Assembly (NCBI GenBank): GCA_029252045.1 | Contig: JAQXCD010000020.1 | Location: 233,685-297,684, forward strand | Origin: Sulfitobacter sp. | GTDB lineage: Bacteria; Pseudomonadota; Alphaproteobacteria; Rhodobacterales; Rhodobacteraceae | Direction of reading: 5' to 3' | DNA: 64,000 nucleotides | In this document: in pieces, positions 36,710 to 47,886 of the stretch | Numbering within the stretch: position 1 is the stretch's first letter | Layout: the number at the start of each line of letters is the position of its first letter | Made by a program: the position numbers and the translations under genes | The notes under the pieces: model-generated | Told to the model about the DNA's origin: nothing | The model's input: only the letters and a program-made list of their open reading frames with translations | The model's database searches: none

Positions 36710-37423
36710 TTATCTGGTCTTTGCCAGATCAAACATCCGCTTTGCATGCAAAAAGGCTATCCGCTTGACCTCCGCAAGCGCAGTTGCATCCTCGTCCTCG
36801 CCCCATTGTTCTTCTTGCCACAGCTCGTCCAGACGCGACAAGGTCCAGACAGCGTCGGCTGGACGTGCATCAAGTGCCGCTGCGAATCCCAGCACCAAAG
36901 AGCCGGACATGCTTACAAGATCATGAAAGGCCGCCAGCTCAAACGCATCTAGCGCAAATGTGCGGTGCCGAAGCGTTGCAACAGCCGCCCCGTCTTGCGG
37001 GATATGCATAACGCCCGTGCGCGTGAGAAGCCGTGCCCCAAGTGCGTCAGCCGCCCAATCCAGCAAAGGATCCCAATGCGCGGCCTGCCGTGCCACCAGT
37101 TCTTCAGGTGCATCAGCACGGTAGCACAACAAATCACTGTCCCCGTAGGCCGCCAGCATTTCAGCAACTTCGGCATGCTGTACCGTCACTTTGTCGATAG
37201 CGGCGTTGGCCGTCTTTGTAACGGGCATCGTGTTGGGATTGATCACATCAACCTGCGCATCCCACTCTTCTGCAATCGCCGCGGCCATCGCCTGTGTCGG
37301 TACGATCAGCGCCTGCTTGGCTGGCGTTTTGACAGCCCTGCCGTCAAGGTGCACGGCGTATCCGTCATCTGTTTGTGCAACTGCCGCTGCTTTCCAGAAT
37401 CGCTTCGCTTTCCAGTCAGCCAT
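36710..37423 (-). CDS. ATP12-family F1-ATPase assembly chaperone
   Basis: 237 residues. Characteristic RFWKAAAV N-terminus, HLDGRAVKTPAKQALIVPTQ, and AEEWDAQVDVINPNTMPVTK. ATP12 chaperones bind the F1 alpha subunit during ATP synthase assembly in mitochondria and alphaproteobacteria. Follows the HAD gene by 3 bases. Confidence 0.92.
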   Translation of the reverse strand: MADWKAKRFWKAAAVAQTDDGYAVHLDGRAVKTPAKQALIVPTQAMAAAIAEEWDAQVDVINPNTMPVTKTANAAIDKVTVQHAEVAEMLAAYGDSDLLCYRADAPEELVARQAAHWDPLLDWAADALGARLLTRTGVMHIPQDGAAVATLRHRTFALDAFELAAFHDLVSMSGSLVLGFAAALDARPADAVWTLSRLDELWQEEQWGEDEDATALAEVKRIAFLHAKRMFDLAKTR

Positions 37424-37426
37424 GTC

Positions 37427-38107
37427 TCAACCCTTCCAGATCGTATCCAGCAGCGCAGGCACTGCATCAAAGCTCTGCACCATGTGCTTTGCAGCGCTCA
37501 ACCGGTCAGGGCTGTGGTAGCCCCAACTGACGCCGATGCCCGTAATATCCGCAGCCGCTGCCATTTCCATATCAAAGCTCGTATCGCCCAGCATCACAGC
37601 ATCCGCCGCCTCGACCCCTGTGTCCCGCAGCGCTTGTAGCAACATTGAGGGATGCGGTTTGGAGGGGTGAAAATCCGCAACCTGCTGGGTAATGAACATC
37701 CCCTCAAGGCCGTGCGCCTCGATAAGTTTATCCAGACCACGGCGGGATTTCCCCGTGGCGACCCCTAGCAAAACATCGGGTTGCGCCTGCAAAGCATCCA
37801 GCGCGGCACGCGCACCCGGATAGAACGGGGACGAAACCTCGCCGCCCTGATCGGCGCGCAAAGCCATGTAAGCGTCTTTATACCCCTGCACCAACCGCAC
37901 AAGCGTGGCCTCGTCCGCATCCGGCGCGAGAATCGGCATCAGCACGTCCAGCGACAGACCGACCACACCCAAAATCTCGACACGCGAGGGGGTAGCGATC
38001 CTTTCGGCTTCAAAGGACAAACGCATCGCGCCCAGAATATCGGATTGGCTGTCAACAAGCGTGCCGTCGACATCAAAAATCACCAACCGCAAGGGCGAAG
38101 AACTCAT
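37427..38107 (-). CDS. HAD-IA hydrolase, phosphoglycolate-phosphatase-like
   Basis: 226 residues from ATG 38107, which overlaps the pseudouridine synthase stop (ATGA); the track start at 38113 is a TTG. HAD motif I LVIFDVDGTLVDSQ, motif II GVATGKSRRG, motif III KPHPSMLLQAL and motif IV MLGDTSFDMEMA. Probably dephosphorylates a small phosphate ester such as phosphoglycolate; substrate not certain. Confidence 0.87.
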   Translation of the reverse strand: MSSSPLRLVIFDVDGTLVDSQSDILGAMRLSFEAERIATPSRVEILGVVGLSLDVLMPILAPDADEATLVRLVQGYKDAYMALRADQGGEVSSPFYPGARAALDALQAQPDVLLGVATGKSRRGLDKLIEAHGLEGMFITQQVADFHPSKPHPSMLLQALRDTGVEAADAVMLGDTSFDMEMAAAADITGIGVSWGYHSPDRLSAAKHMVQSFDAVPALLDTIWKG

Positions 38108-39153
38108 CCCCAATTTTCTCCAAACGGGTCGTCAGGGGCAAACTTGGTGTACCACGCAAACGTATCCCAAGTGCGCTGCATATGCTCGGGGATGGGTGCC
38201 ACAAGATTGAGCATCGCTTTGGTCGCGGGATGCTGGATGGTCAGGCTGCGTGCATGCAGGTGCAGCTTTTTGGAGATATCGCCCCCCAATTGTGCGCCCC
38301 AGCCGTCACCCATGTTTTCCTGGCCTGAGCCACCGTATTTGCCATCACCCACAATCGGGTGGCCAATCTCGGCCATGTGTACACGCAGTTGGTGCGTCCG
38401 GCCCGTGACGGGGCTAAGCGCCATCCATGCCGTCCGCGTACCCGCCTGCTCCAGCACGGTATAGTCGGTGGTCGCGCGTTTGGCGCCTTCGGTATCGTCG
38501 ATATCACGCGGGTGAACCGCGACCATCTTTTCGCCTTCGCCACGCGCACCGTGGCCGCCCTGCTTGACCAGACCGAATTTGATCGTGCCGTTGCGGGGAT
38601 GCGGCACACCTGCCACCGCTGCCCAATAGATTTTGCGGGTCTCGCGGTGGCGGAAGTTTGCAGTCAGCGCCTTGGCCGCTTCGCGCGTCCGCGCCAGCAG
38701 CAACACACCCGATGTGTCCTTGTCCAAGCGGTGCACAAGGCGCGGTTTCTCGTCCAACTCAAACATCAACGCCTCGGAGAGCGCATCAACATGCCGCTCC
38801 CCCTGCCCCGATCCACCTTGAACCGGCAAGCCCGGAGGCTTGTTCAGCGCAATCACATGTTCGTCGCGGTAGATGACACAAGCGCGGATCATCTTGGCTT
38901 CGGCATCCGTGACCGTTGTCCGTTTCGGTGGCGGCGGTGCCTCGCCTTCGGGCAGCGGCGGAATTCGGATCTGCTGGCCGACCTCGATCCGGGTCGAGCC
39001 TTTTACGCGGCCACCATCCACACGGATTTCTCCCTTGCGGCACATCTTTTCGATGCGGCCTTGCGGTATTTGCGGGAAGACCTGCTTGAACCAGCGGTCC
39101 AGCCGCTGATCCCCGTCACCCTCTGCTACGGTAAGTGTTTGAACACGGCTCAT
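38104..39153 (-). CDS. RluA-family 23S rRNA pseudouridine synthase (RluC-like)
   Basis: 349 residues from ATG 39153. N-terminal S4 RNA-binding domain (GDQRLDRWFKQVFPQIPQGR) and catalytic domain with the active-site Asp in VHRLDKDTSGVLLLART and GRTHQLRVHMAEIGHPIVGD. Isomerises uridines in 23S rRNA; assignment to RluC rather than RluD is tentative. Overlaps crcB and the HAD gene, one operon. Confidence 0.9.
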   Translation of the reverse strand: MSRVQTLTVAEGDGDQRLDRWFKQVFPQIPQGRIEKMCRKGEIRVDGGRVKGSTRIEVGQQIRIPPLPEGEAPPPPKRTTVTDAEAKMIRACVIYRDEHVIALNKPPGLPVQGGSGQGERHVDALSEALMFELDEKPRLVHRLDKDTSGVLLLARTREAAKALTANFRHRETRKIYWAAVAGVPHPRNGTIKFGLVKQGGHGARGEGEKMVAVHPRDIDDTEGAKRATTDYTVLEQAGTRTAWMALSPVTGRTHQLRVHMAEIGHPIVGDGKYGGSGQENMGDGWGAQLGGDISKKLHLHARSLTIQHPATKAMLNLVAPIPEHMQRTWDTFAWYTKFAPDDPFGENWG

Positions 39154-39530
39154 GCGAATACCCCTCTGGCGATCCATAGCCCCAACATCAGCCCCCCAAG
39201 GCTCAGCGCCACCGACAAGGCCACATAGGCACCCGCCGCCGCAATCTGGCCCCTCTCCATCAGCGTCACCGCCTCCAGCGAAAACGCCGAAAACGTGGTA
39301 AAGCCGCCCAGCAGGCCCGTCATTACAAACGGGCTAAGATGAGTCAGGCCCTTGTTGGCCGCAGCCACCACAAAAACACCCATCAAAAACGAGCCCGCAA
39401 TGTTGACCGTCATGATAGCCAGCGGAAAATCCATAGGACCCGTCATGCGCATCATGCCCACGCCCGCAAGATAGCGGCACGCGGCACCAATGGCACCACC
39501 AAGAGCAACAAGGGAAACAGTTGAAATCAT
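39150..39530 (-). CDS. crcB: Fluoride exporter CrcB/Fluc
   Basis: 126 residues with four spans. ALGGAIGAACRYLAG and GGFTTFSAFSLEAV are the Fluc signatures. A dimeric fluoride channel in the inner membrane. No fluoride riboswitch could be recognised in the 41 bases upstream, so it appears to be read from the rarA transcript. Confidence 0.93.
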   Translation of the reverse strand: MISTVSLVALGGAIGAACRYLAGVGMMRMTGPMDFPLAIMTVNIAGSFLMGVFVVAAANKGLTHLSPFVMTGLLGGFTTFSAFSLEAVTLMERGQIAAAGAYVALSVALSLGGLMLGLWIARGVFA

Positions 39531-39571
39531 AGCGTCCCAATCGCGCGGGCGCGGCCCAGAGTCAACTGCAC

Positions 39572-40876
<1,305 letters not shown>

Positions 40877-40880
40877 GCCG

Positions 40881-42257
40881 CTACCCCCTGAACCGCATCT
40901 GGATGCGCTGCGCCCCGCGCTGCACGCTCATCTCGATCGCACGCACCTTGCCGGACAACAGATCGGCCGCGATGTCGGGATGCGTCAGCGCCACACCGTT
41001 AATGGTCAACACGACATCACCCTTGCGCAGCCCCGCGCGGGCCCCAAAAGGTCCGGCATCCATCACAGCAACTCCCTCAACCTCCAGCGGCAGGTTCAGT
41101 TCTGCCAGAACCGCCGGATTGATCCGCGCTAATGTCAGGCCCGGAAAGGCGCTCCGCTCTGGCAAGGTCAGCGCATCACGCGCAGGCACTTCAGGGGCCG
41201 CGATCAGATCAACCATCGTCATCTGGTCCTCGCCCTGCCTGCTGAACTGCACTTCAACTTCCGTGCCAAGGCCGGCGACGCTCATCCTATAGACCATTTC
41301 TGACGGGGTATTCACCGACTGGCCACCAACGGCCAGAATGACGTCTCCAACCTCAAGTCCCGCTTTGCTGAACGGACTGGCAGAATGCAGCCCCGAGATG
41401 ATGATTCCACCTGACCGATCGAACCCAAGCGTCGCTGCCATATCAGAATCGAGTGGCTGACCGCTAATCCCCGCCCAAGGCCGCCCGAAGGACCTGCGCC
41501 CTTCTACCGCTTGCGCCACAAACTCTGCGACCAGATCAGCGGGAATCGCAAAGCCGATGCCGTTTGATCCACCGGACCGCGACAGAATTGACGTGTTAAT
41601 TCCGATAAGTCGCCCTGAAACATCCACCAAAGCACCGCCGGAATTGCCCGGGTTAATCGGCGCATCGGTTTGGATGAAATAACCGCGCCCCTGACCACCC
41701 GAGTTGCCCGATCGCGCCAAGCCGGACACAATCCCGCTGCTCACGGTTTGGCCCACACCAAATGGATTGCCAATCGCCAGCGTCAGTTCTCCCACCTCGA
41801 CGCTGCCACTCTCGCGCAACTCCAAGAATGGAAGCGCCTCAGGTGCTACGATCTTCAATATGGCCAGATCGCTTTCCTCGTCACCGAGCAAAACCCGCGC
41901 AGAAAACTCCCGCCTGTCGGTTAGAACCACACGAATATCCGTTGCCATCCCGACAACGTGATAGTTGCTTACAACAATACCGTCTGCGGAAAGAATAACA
42001 CCCGACCCAAGCGAGTTTTGCACCCGTGGTTTGCGGTCCGTTGCCGGATCACGGAAAAACCGCTCGAAAAATGGGTCGGCCTGCAAAGGGGTTTTGCGCG
42101 GCTCGCTCACCGTTCGGGCATAGATGTTCACAACTGCAGGGGCGGCCTGTTTGACGACAGGCACAAAACTCATCTGCAGCGCGGCAGCGGTTTGCGGAAC
42201 CTGCTGCGCGGTTAGAGATGTGGCGAATAGGGCGAGGATAAATACAAAATATTTCAT
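40881..42257 (-). CDS. Periplasmic Do-like serine protease with two PDZ domains
   Basis: 458 residues from ATG 42257. Signal peptide (FVFILALFATSLTAQ), protease domain with His in VSNYHVVG, Asp in EESDLAILKI and Ser in NPGNSGGALVD, then two PDZ domains (GISGQPLDSDMAATLGF and the C-terminal half). DegQ/DegP-like envelope quality control. Second HtrA paralogue in the window, distinct from the single-PDZ one at 6.4 kb. Confidence 0.92.
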   Translation of the reverse strand: MKYFVFILALFATSLTAQQVPQTAAALQMSFVPVVKQAAPAVVNIYARTVSEPRKTPLQADPFFERFFRDPATDRKPRVQNSLGSGVILSADGIVVSNYHVVGMATDIRVVLTDRREFSARVLLGDEESDLAILKIVAPEALPFLELRESGSVEVGELTLAIGNPFGVGQTVSSGIVSGLARSGNSGGQGRGYFIQTDAPINPGNSGGALVDVSGRLIGINTSILSRSGGSNGIGFAIPADLVAEFVAQAVEGRRSFGRPWAGISGQPLDSDMAATLGFDRSGGIIISGLHSASPFSKAGLEVGDVILAVGGQSVNTPSEMVYRMSVAGLGTEVEVQFSRQGEDQMTMVDLIAAPEVPARDALTLPERSAFPGLTLARINPAVLAELNLPLEVEGVAVMDAGPFGARAGLRKGDVVLTINGVALTHPDIAADLLSGKVRAIEMSVQRGAQRIQMRFRG

Positions 42258-42340
42258 CCCCCAGATATGCGCAGCCAACCGCGCGCATGCAACCGCTCTA
42301 TCTTTCTTGGCCCAAAATACTCATGCACTCCAGACAAACA

Positions 42341-42363
42341 AAAAACCCCGCCAAATGGCAGGG
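42341..42363 (-). terminator. Terminator after rplQ
   Basis: Minus-strand CCCTGCC-atTT-GGCGGGG stem (one G-U pair) followed by a T run, 28 bases past the rplQ stop. It ends the rpsM-rpsK-rpoA-rplQ transcript. Confidence 0.75.
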
Positions 42364-42390
42364 CTTTCCGTCTCACCAAGAGATGGGAAA

Positions 42391-42807
42391 TTATTCGTCG
42401 GCAGCTTCTGCTGCAACGCGGGCTTTGTCTGCGGCGCCTTTGGCGTCGCGGTCGCGGTCCACAAATTCGATGATCGCCATTGGCGCCATGTCACCGTAAC
42501 GGAAACCGGCTTTCAACACGCGCACATAGCCACCCTGACGGTCCTTGTAGCGGGGGCCGAGGATGTCGAACAATTTTGTAACGTACTGGTCTTCTTTCAG
42601 GCGCGCACGGGCCTGACGGCGGGCGTGCAGGTCCCCGCGCTTGGCAAGTGTGATCATCTTCTCGATGATTGGGCGCAATTCTTTTGCTTTTGGCAGGGTT
42701 GTCTTGATCTGCTCATGCTCGATCAGCGAGCCGGCCATGTTGGCCCAGAGCGCCTTGCGGTGCTCATGTGTGCGGTTCAGACGGCGGTATCCACGTGCGT
42801 GACGCAT
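42391..42807 (-). CDS. rplQ: 50S ribosomal protein L17
   Basis: 138 residues, beginning [20 protein letters not shown], with the [20 protein letters not shown] segment. Last gene of the alpha operon. A short acidic/Ala C-terminal end (VAAEAADE) exceeds the E. coli protein. Confidence 0.97.
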   Translation of the reverse strand: MRHARGYRRLNRTHEHRKALWANMAGSLIEHEQIKTTLPKAKELRPIIEKMITLAKRGDLHARRQARARLKEDQYVTKLFDILGPRYKDRQGGYVRVLKAGFRYGDMAPMAIIEFVDRDRDAKGAADKARVAAEAADE

Positions 42808-42906
42808 GTTAAGTCTCCATTAGATATGCCCTCTACGGGCGGTTTTACTTTGTCTGGCTGGCGTGCGTAGCGCCAACTCTCCTTGGGGCGGTATGCCCGG
42901 ATTTCA

Positions 42907-42953
42907 GGGGGTGCTATATGTGCACCCCCCGTACACCCCCCGTACATCGGGGG
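42907..42953. repeat. C-tract tandem repeat and hairpins between rpoA and rplQ
   Basis: GGGGGTGC-tatatgt-GCACCCCC forms an 8-base stem (42907-42929). Its right arm runs into two tandem copies of CCCCCCGTACA (42925-42946), the second able to pair with CGGGGG (42948-42953). Two competing hairpins lie in the 160-base rpoA-rplQ gap. Confidence 0.65.
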
Positions 42954-42967
42954 AATGCCATTTGGCT

Positions 42968-43984
42968 TTAGAAGTTGTCTTCGAACTTCTTGGCCAGATC
43001 TTCGATGTTGTCCGGTGGCCAGTCCTCGACGTCCATGCCAAGGTGCAGACCCATGCCCGACAACACTTCCTTGATCTCGTTCAAGGACTTGCGGCCAAAG
43101 TTCGGTGTGCGCAGCATTTCGGCTTCGGTCTTCTGGATCAGATCGCCAATATACACGATATTGTCGTTCTTCAGGCAGTTGGCGGAGCGTACGGACAGTT
43201 CCAGCTCGTCCACTTTCTTCAGCAGAAGCGGGTTGAACTCGAGACCGTCATCATCGTCCTGACGCGAAGCAGACTCAGGCTCGTCGAAGTTGACGAAGAT
43301 ACCCAGCTGGTCCTGAAGGATACGCGCAGCAAATGCTACCGCATCGTCAGGTGTCAGCGAACCGTCGGTCTCGATCTTCATTGTCAGCTTGTCATAGTCC
43401 AGAACCTGACCTTCACGGGTCGGCTGAACATCGTAGCTTACTTTTTTCACAGGCGAGTAGATCGCGTCGATCGGGATCAGACCAATGGGCGCATCTTCTG
43501 GCTTGTTCTTGTCAGCAGCAACGTAGCCTTTGCCGGTGTTAACCATCAGTTCCATGTAGATATCTGCACCATCGTCGAGGTGGCAGATGACATGGTCACG
43601 GTTCAGAATCTCGATGCCGGACGATTCGCTGATATCACCAGCGGTCACAACACCAGGGCCCTTCGCGGAGATCGACAGGCGCTTTGGCCCTTCGACTTCC
43701 ATGCGGATGGAAACACCTTTGAGGTTCAGAATGATGTCAGTGACGTCTTCACGCACGCCGGCAACAGATGAGAACTCGTGCAGAACGTTGTCGATCTGTA
43801 CGGATGTGATCGCAGCACCTTGCAGCGACGACATCAGAACGCGACGCAGCGCGTTGCCCATTGTGAGACCGAAGCCGCGCTCGAGCGGTTCTGCAATCAC
43901 AGTGGCCTGACGCGCAGGATCATTGCCGGGTTTAACATCAAGCTGTGTTGGCTTGATCAGTTCGGCCCAATTTTTGTGGATCAT
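42968..43984 (-). CDS. rpoA: RNA polymerase alpha subunit
   Basis: 338 residues from ATG 43984 ([14 protein letters not shown]); the track start adds 12 residues. N-terminal dimerisation domain with [20 protein letters not shown], linker near residue 235, C-terminal domain with [20 protein letters not shown] and [13 protein letters not shown] that contacts UP elements and activators. In the alphaproteobacterial order without rpsD. Confidence 0.97.
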   Translation of the reverse strand: MIHKNWAELIKPTQLDVKPGNDPARQATVIAEPLERGFGLTMGNALRRVLMSSLQGAAITSVQIDNVLHEFSSVAGVREDVTDIILNLKGVSIRMEVEGPKRLSISAKGPGVVTAGDISESSGIEILNRDHVICHLDDGADIYMELMVNTGKGYVAADKNKPEDAPIGLIPIDAIYSPVKKVSYDVQPTREGQVLDYDKLTMKIETDGSLTPDDAVAFAARILQDQLGIFVNFDEPESASRQDDDDGLEFNPLLLKKVDELELSVRSANCLKNDNIVYIGDLIQKTEAEMLRTPNFGRKSLNEIKEVLSGMGLHLGMDVEDWPPDNIEDLAKKFEDNF

Positions 43985-44083
43985 ATGTCCCTCCATTCCT
44001 GTCCGCGCCCGTATGTCCAACCGGGGCCAACTCCCGAGGTTTCAAAAAGTCGCGCACATTTTGCACGCTGTAGAAAGTCGAAT

Positions 44084-44108
44084 AGGGTCCGCGCGAAACG
44101 CGGACCCT
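44084..44108. other. Intercistronic hairpin between rpsK and rpoA
   Basis: AGGGTCCGCG-cgaaa-CGCGGACCCT, a 10-base perfect stem, 18 bases after the rpsK stop and without a T-tract. Probably an mRNA stability or translation element rather than a terminator. Confidence 0.6.
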
Positions 44109-44126
44109 GATAACAAAATGTATCGC

Positions 44127-44516
44127 TTAAACGCGGCGGCGCTTTGGCGGACGGCAGCCGTTGTGGGCCATTGGTGTCACATCACGGATAGAGGTGATGT
44201 TGAAACCTGCCGCTGCCAGTGCGCGCAATGCGCTTTCACGGCCGGAACCGGCGCCCTGCACTTCGACTTCCAGCGTTTTCACGCCGTGATCTTGCGCTTT
44301 CTTGCCTGCATCTTCGGCGGCCATCTGAGCAGCATAAGGAGTCGATTTACGCGACCCTTTGAAGCCCATTGTACCGGCTGAGGACCACGCAATTGCGTTA
44401 CCCTGAACATCGGAGATGAGGATTTTTGTGTTGTTGAAAGAAGAGTTCACATGCGCAACACCAGCTGCGATGTTCTTGGAGACCTTCTTCTTGGTGCGTT
44501 TTGCTTCACGTGCCAT
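44127..44516 (-). CDS. rpsK: 30S ribosomal protein S11
   Basis: 129 residues, standard length. [18 protein letters not shown] and [20 protein letters not shown] are conserved S11 segments; ends [18 protein letters not shown]. Platform protein of the small subunit. Fifteen bases after rpsM. Confidence 0.97.
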   Translation of the reverse strand: MAREAKRTKKKVSKNIAAGVAHVNSSFNNTKILISDVQGNAIAWSSAGTMGFKGSRKSTPYAAQMAAEDAGKKAQDHGVKTLEVEVQGAGSGRESALRALAAAGFNITSIRDVTPMAHNGCRPPKRRRV

Positions 44517-44531
44517 TAGCTGAGCCCTCCC

Positions 44532-44900
44532 TTATTTCTTCTTACCGGCAATGGCCTTAGCAGGGCCTTTGCGCGTGCGAGCGTTGGTGTGTGTACGCTG
44601 ACCGCGTACAGGCAAGTTGCGACGGTGACGCAGGCCACGGTAGCTACCCAAATCCATCAAACGTTTGATGTTCATCTGGGTGTCACGGCGCAGATCGCCT
44701 TCTACCATATAGTTTTCGTCGATATGCTCGCGAATTTTCAGGATCTCGGTGTCTGACAGCTCGTTGATACGACGTGCAAGATCGATACCAACAGCTTCGC
44801 AGATTGCGACCGCTGAAGAGTTACCGATACCAGTGATATATGTGAGGGCGATTGGAACCCGCTTTGCAGTCGGGATGTTTACGCCGGCAATACGTGCCAC
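44532..44900 (-). CDS. rpsM: 30S ribosomal protein S13
   Basis: 122 residues, the family length, from a GTG at 44900 ([20 protein letters not shown]) with AAGGAA at good spacing; the track ORF starts 17 residues earlier without support. [20 protein letters not shown] is the conserved C-terminal RNA-binding part. First gene of its transcription unit. Confidence 0.96.
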   Translation of the reverse strand: MARIAGVNIPTAKRVPIALTYITGIGNSSAVAICEAVGIDLARRINELSDTEILKIREHIDENYMVEGDLRRDTQMNIKRLMDLGSYRGLRHRRNLPVRGQRTHTNARTRKGPAKAIAGKKK

Positions 44901-44957
44901 GTTTGCAATTCCTTTTCGTTGCGGGTCCGTTATACCAGACCCTTTTTTCACAACGTA

Positions 44958-44983
44958 AGCCCGAGGCGTAAGGCCACCGGGCT
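44958..44983 (-). other. rpsM leader hairpin
   Basis: AGCCCG / CGGGCT with additional inner pairing, 57 bases before the rpsM start and downstream of the candidate promoter. Could be an autoregulatory leader, as ribosomal operons often have. The rest of the 306-base adk-rpsM gap shows no gene. Confidence 0.4.
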
Positions 44984-45055
44984 ACAGCTGATTAGGTAAT
45001 ATTGCGGATCGGGAGCGACCCTGTTCCGCAAAATGATTCTCTTTCGAGATAGCGC

Positions 45056-45084
45056 TAAGTATGGGCCTTCGGGAGCAAGGTCAA
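45056..45084 (-). promoter_or_regulatory. Candidate promoter for rpsM-rpsK-rpoA-rplQ
   Basis: Minus strand TTGACC, 17-base spacer, TACTTA, in the adk-rpsM gap about 155 bases before the rpsM start. Confidence 0.6.
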
Positions 45085-45206
45085 GGTGCCTAAGCTCCGC
45101 TGGTCAATACAACTGCCGCGCGTCTGTTGTGAGTGGATTGTTCAGTCACAAATGCCAACCCGGCGCCAACAAGATTGCTGCCGCCGAAGCGTGACCCTCT
45201 TTTCGA

Positions 45207-45788
45207 TTATGCGCCGAGGATCGCCGATATTTCCGAGGCGACTTCTTCCATTGTGCCCAGACCGTTCACGCCACTCAGGTCACCCTTTGCGTAGTAGTAG
45301 CCGATCAGCGGCGAGGTCTGTTTGTAATAGGCCATCAGCCGTGTCTTGAGGCTTTCTTCATTGTCGTCCGCACGGGCCGTCCCCCCCGCAGCGACAGCTT
45401 CGGCAGCACGCCCGACAATCCGCGACACGAGGATTTCATCGTTTACCTGCAATTCGATTGCATGATCGATCGTCTGGCCCATTTCGGACATCAGCGCACC
45501 CAGCGCGTCAGCCTGCGCGAGTGTGCGTGGAAAGCCGTCAAAAATGAAGCCGCCATTATTGCCGCCCGCTTCCAACTGCTCACGGATCAGGCCGATCACA
45601 ATCTCGTCTGTCACCAGATTGCCTGCATCCATAACAGCGGCAACGGTCTTACCCATCTCGGTACCAGAAGTGCGTGCAGCACGCAGCATATCGCCTGTTG
45701 AAAGTTGGAACATGTTACGGCCATCAACCAGCTTTTGTGCTTGGGTGCCTTTGCCTGCACCTGGGGGTCCGAGAAGGATAATATTCAT
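45207..45788 (-). CDS. adk: Adenylate kinase, short-LID form
   Basis: 193 residues. P-loop [35 protein letters not shown] and [15 protein letters not shown]. The LID is the short version ([16 protein letters not shown]) lacking zinc cysteines. Interconverts ATP, ADP and AMP. Overlaps the secY stop by 4 bases, so it is coupled to secY. Confidence 0.95.
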   Translation of the reverse strand: MNIILLGPPGAGKGTQAQKLVDGRNMFQLSTGDMLRAARTSGTEMGKTVAAVMDAGNLVTDEIVIGLIREQLEAGGNNGGFIFDGFPRTLAQADALGALMSEMGQTIDHAIELQVNDEILVSRIVGRAAEAVAAGGTARADDNEESLKTRLMAYYKQTSPLIGYYYAKGDLSGVNGLGTMEEVASEISAILGA

Positions 45789-47149
45789 TTGCGCGCAGGG
45801 CTCCGTTTTTTGCGGCCTTTGCCGGATTTGCCGCGCAACTGCGACTTCTCCAAAAGACCTTCATATTGATGTGCCAAGAGATGGCTTTGTACCTGTTGGA
45901 TAGTATCCATTGTTACCGATACGACAATCAATACCGATGTGCCGCCAAAGTAAAAAGGAATGGCGAACTGGCCGCGCAAAATTTCCGGAAGGATACAAAC
46001 AGCCGCCAGATAGGCAGCGCCGAGGACCAGCACGCGGTTTACAACGTACTCCAGATATTCGGCTGTTTTCTTACCCGGACGGATACCCGGTACAAAGCCG
46101 TTCTGGCTTTTCAGGTTGTCCGCAACATCGTCAGGTTTGAACGAGACGTTGAAGGTATAGAAGTACGCGAAGAACACGATCATCGCGATGAAGAATAGCA
46201 AGTACAGCGGCTGACCCGGGCCGAAGTTGGCCAGCAGCCATGACATGACCGGGCTGGTCGAGCTGCCGGAGAACGTGCTGATGGTCACCGGCAGCAGCAA
46301 CAGCGAGCTGGCGAAGATCGCAGGGATAACGCCGGCCGGGTTGACCTTGATTGGCAAGTGGCTGGAGCCACCGTCATAGACCTTCATGCCGACTTGGCGG
46401 CGCGGGTACTGGATATGGATCTTGCGCAACGCGCGCTCCATAAACACCACAAACATAATCGTGAGGATCACCATCGCCAGAACCGCGACAATCACCGCAG
46501 GGCTGATGGCGCCGGAACGGCCAGAGGCAAAGAACTGCGCGATAGCGGCAGGAACTTCAGCGATAATGCCGACGAAGATGATCAGGGAGATACCGTTACC
46601 GATGCCGCGTGCGGTGATCTGCTCACCCAGCCACATCAGGAACATGGTGCCGCCGATCAGCGTGATCATGCAGGCGATGCGGAAGTACATGCCGGGGTCA
46701 GCGGCGATATCGCCTGCCTCCAGCGACACAGCCAAGCCGTAGGACTGCACCGTGGCCAATGCCACAGTACCCCAACGGGTGTATTGGTTGATTTTCTTGC
46801 GCCCTTGTTCGCCCTCTTTTTTGAGCTGTTCCAGCGCGGGAACCATAGACGTCAGAAGCTGGACGATGATCGAAGCGGAGATGTACGGCATAATGCCCAA
46901 GGCAAAGATGCCCATACGGCCAAGCGCACCACCGGTAAACATCGAGACCATGCCGCCGATGCCCTGCCCCGCGCTTTCCATGAACTCGCGCAGCGCTGCA
47001 CCGTCGATACCTGGCACAGGGATAAATGTCCCCAGACGGTAGACGATCAACAGACCAAGCGTGAACAGAATGCGGTGGCGCAGGTCGGTTGCCTTGCCAA
47101 AGGCGGACCAGCTTGAATTCGCGGCCATATTCTCGACGGCAGATACCAT
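45785..47149 (-). CDS. secY: Preprotein translocase subunit SecY
   Basis: 454 residues, ten spans. Opens [20 protein letters not shown] with plug-helix region [20 protein letters not shown], and ends in a basic tail ([16 protein letters not shown]). Forms the Sec translocon channel. Start at 47149; an in-frame ATG at 47128 is an alternative. A hairpin terminator-like element lies only 22 bases upstream. Confidence 0.95.
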   Translation of the reverse strand: MVSAVENMAANSSWSAFGKATDLRHRILFTLGLLIVYRLGTFIPVPGIDGAALREFMESAGQGIGGMVSMFTGGALGRMGIFALGIMPYISASIIVQLLTSMVPALEQLKKEGEQGRKKINQYTRWGTVALATVQSYGLAVSLEAGDIAADPGMYFRIACMITLIGGTMFLMWLGEQITARGIGNGISLIIFVGIIAEVPAAIAQFFASGRSGAISPAVIVAVLAMVILTIMFVVFMERALRKIHIQYPRRQVGMKVYDGGSSHLPIKVNPAGVIPAIFASSLLLLPVTISTFSGSSTSPVMSWLLANFGPGQPLYLLFFIAMIVFFAYFYTFNVSFKPDDVADNLKSQNGFVPGIRPGKKTAEYLEYVVNRVLVLGAAYLAAVCILPEILRGQFAIPFYFGGTSVLIVVSVTMDTIQQVQSHLLAHQYEGLLEKSQLRGKSGKGRKKRSPARK

Positions 47150-47170
47150 GTGGAGGCTCTCTTTTTGAAC

Positions 47171-47209
47171 AAAAACGCCGCCCGAACCGTTTTCCGGTGG
47201 GCGGCGTTT
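47171..47209 (-). terminator. Strong hairpin with T run between rplO and secY
   Basis: AAACGCCGCCC / GGGCGGCGTTT (11 perfect pairs) extended inward by ACCG/CGGT, then five T on the minus strand. It can end rplO transcription. Because secY starts 22 bases later, it may also act as an attenuator in the secY leader. Confidence 0.75.
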
Positions 47210-47226
47210 GGGAAAACTTGAAGCAC

Positions 47227-47255
47227 TATGTAAGCGGCATCGCCGCCGCTCACAA
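47227..47255 (-). promoter_or_regulatory. Candidate secY promoter upstream of attenuator-like hairpin
   Basis: Minus strand TTGTGA, 17-base spacer, TACATA, just past the rplO stop. The predicted start would place the 47171-47209 hairpin in the secY leader. Confidence 0.4.
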
Positions 47256-47265
47256 GACCGAAGCG

Positions 47266-47751
47266 TTACTCGGCAGCTTCAACCGCTTTGGAAGATACTT
47301 TGACAGTCAGGCTACCGCCCGCCTTTTCAACAGCTTCGATAGCAGTTTTCGATGCGCCTGTGACGTCCAGATTCATCTTTGCGGATACGTCGCCTTTTGC
47401 AAGGATACGGATACCGTCGCGCTTGCGACGTACAACACCGGCAGCAACCAGTGCGTCCTCGGTGATGACAGCTTTGATGTCCAGCTTGCCTGCGTCTACG
47501 AACTTCTGGATCAGGCCCAGGTTCACAGCGGAGTATGTCTTGCGGTTCGGCTTGGTAAAGCCACGCTTTGGCAGACGTTGGTAGAGGGGCATCTGGCCGC
47601 CTTCGTACCCTTTGATCGCCACACCCGAACGGGATTTCTGACCTTTGATACCACGGCCACCGGTTTTACCAGTGCCGGAACCAGGACCGCGACCAACGCG
47701 TTTGCGTGGTTTTGTGGCGCCTGGATTGTCTGAAAGTTCATGCAGCTTCAT
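47266..47751 (-). CDS. rplO: 50S ribosomal protein L15
   Basis: 161 residues. [20 protein letters not shown] and [20 protein letters not shown] glycine-rich N-terminus, then [20 protein letters not shown]. Large-subunit assembly protein. Follows the broken acyltransferase gene rather than rpmD directly. Confidence 0.96.
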   Translation of the reverse strand: MKLHELSDNPGATKPRKRVGRGPGSGTGKTGGRGIKGQKSRSGVAIKGYEGGQMPLYQRLPKRGFTKPNRKTYSAVNLGLIQKFVDAGKLDIKAVITEDALVAAGVVRRKRDGIRILAKGDVSAKMNLDVTGASKTAIEAVEKAGGSLTVKVSSKAVEAAE

Positions 47752-47844
47752 GTCGCTTCTCCTTTTGCCGGAAATGCCCCCCAGCGACGGGAGTGGGCAG
47801 ACGCGGCGTTACGATTCTGGTGGACGGCACGCGCCCACTGGTGG

Positions 47845-47873
47845 CGTATAGGCGATGCCTGTCGGTGAGGCAA
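47845..47873 (-). promoter_or_regulatory. Candidate rplO promoter
   Basis: Minus strand TTGCCT, 17-base spacer, TATACG, about 95 bases before rplO and just after the end of the pseudogene. A distant AGTGGGC/GCCCACT pair lies in the leader (47792-47839). Confidence 0.55.
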
Positions 47874-47886
47874 GAGGCCAGCGCCC

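Noticed and set aside
39531-39571. Fluoride riboswitch before crcB
   Set aside because: Only 41 bases are available and no pseudoknot-like sequence was recognised.
42925-42953. G-quadruplex in the rpoA-rplQ gap
   Set aside because: Only two long G tracts per strand side by side; hairpins explain the sequence better.
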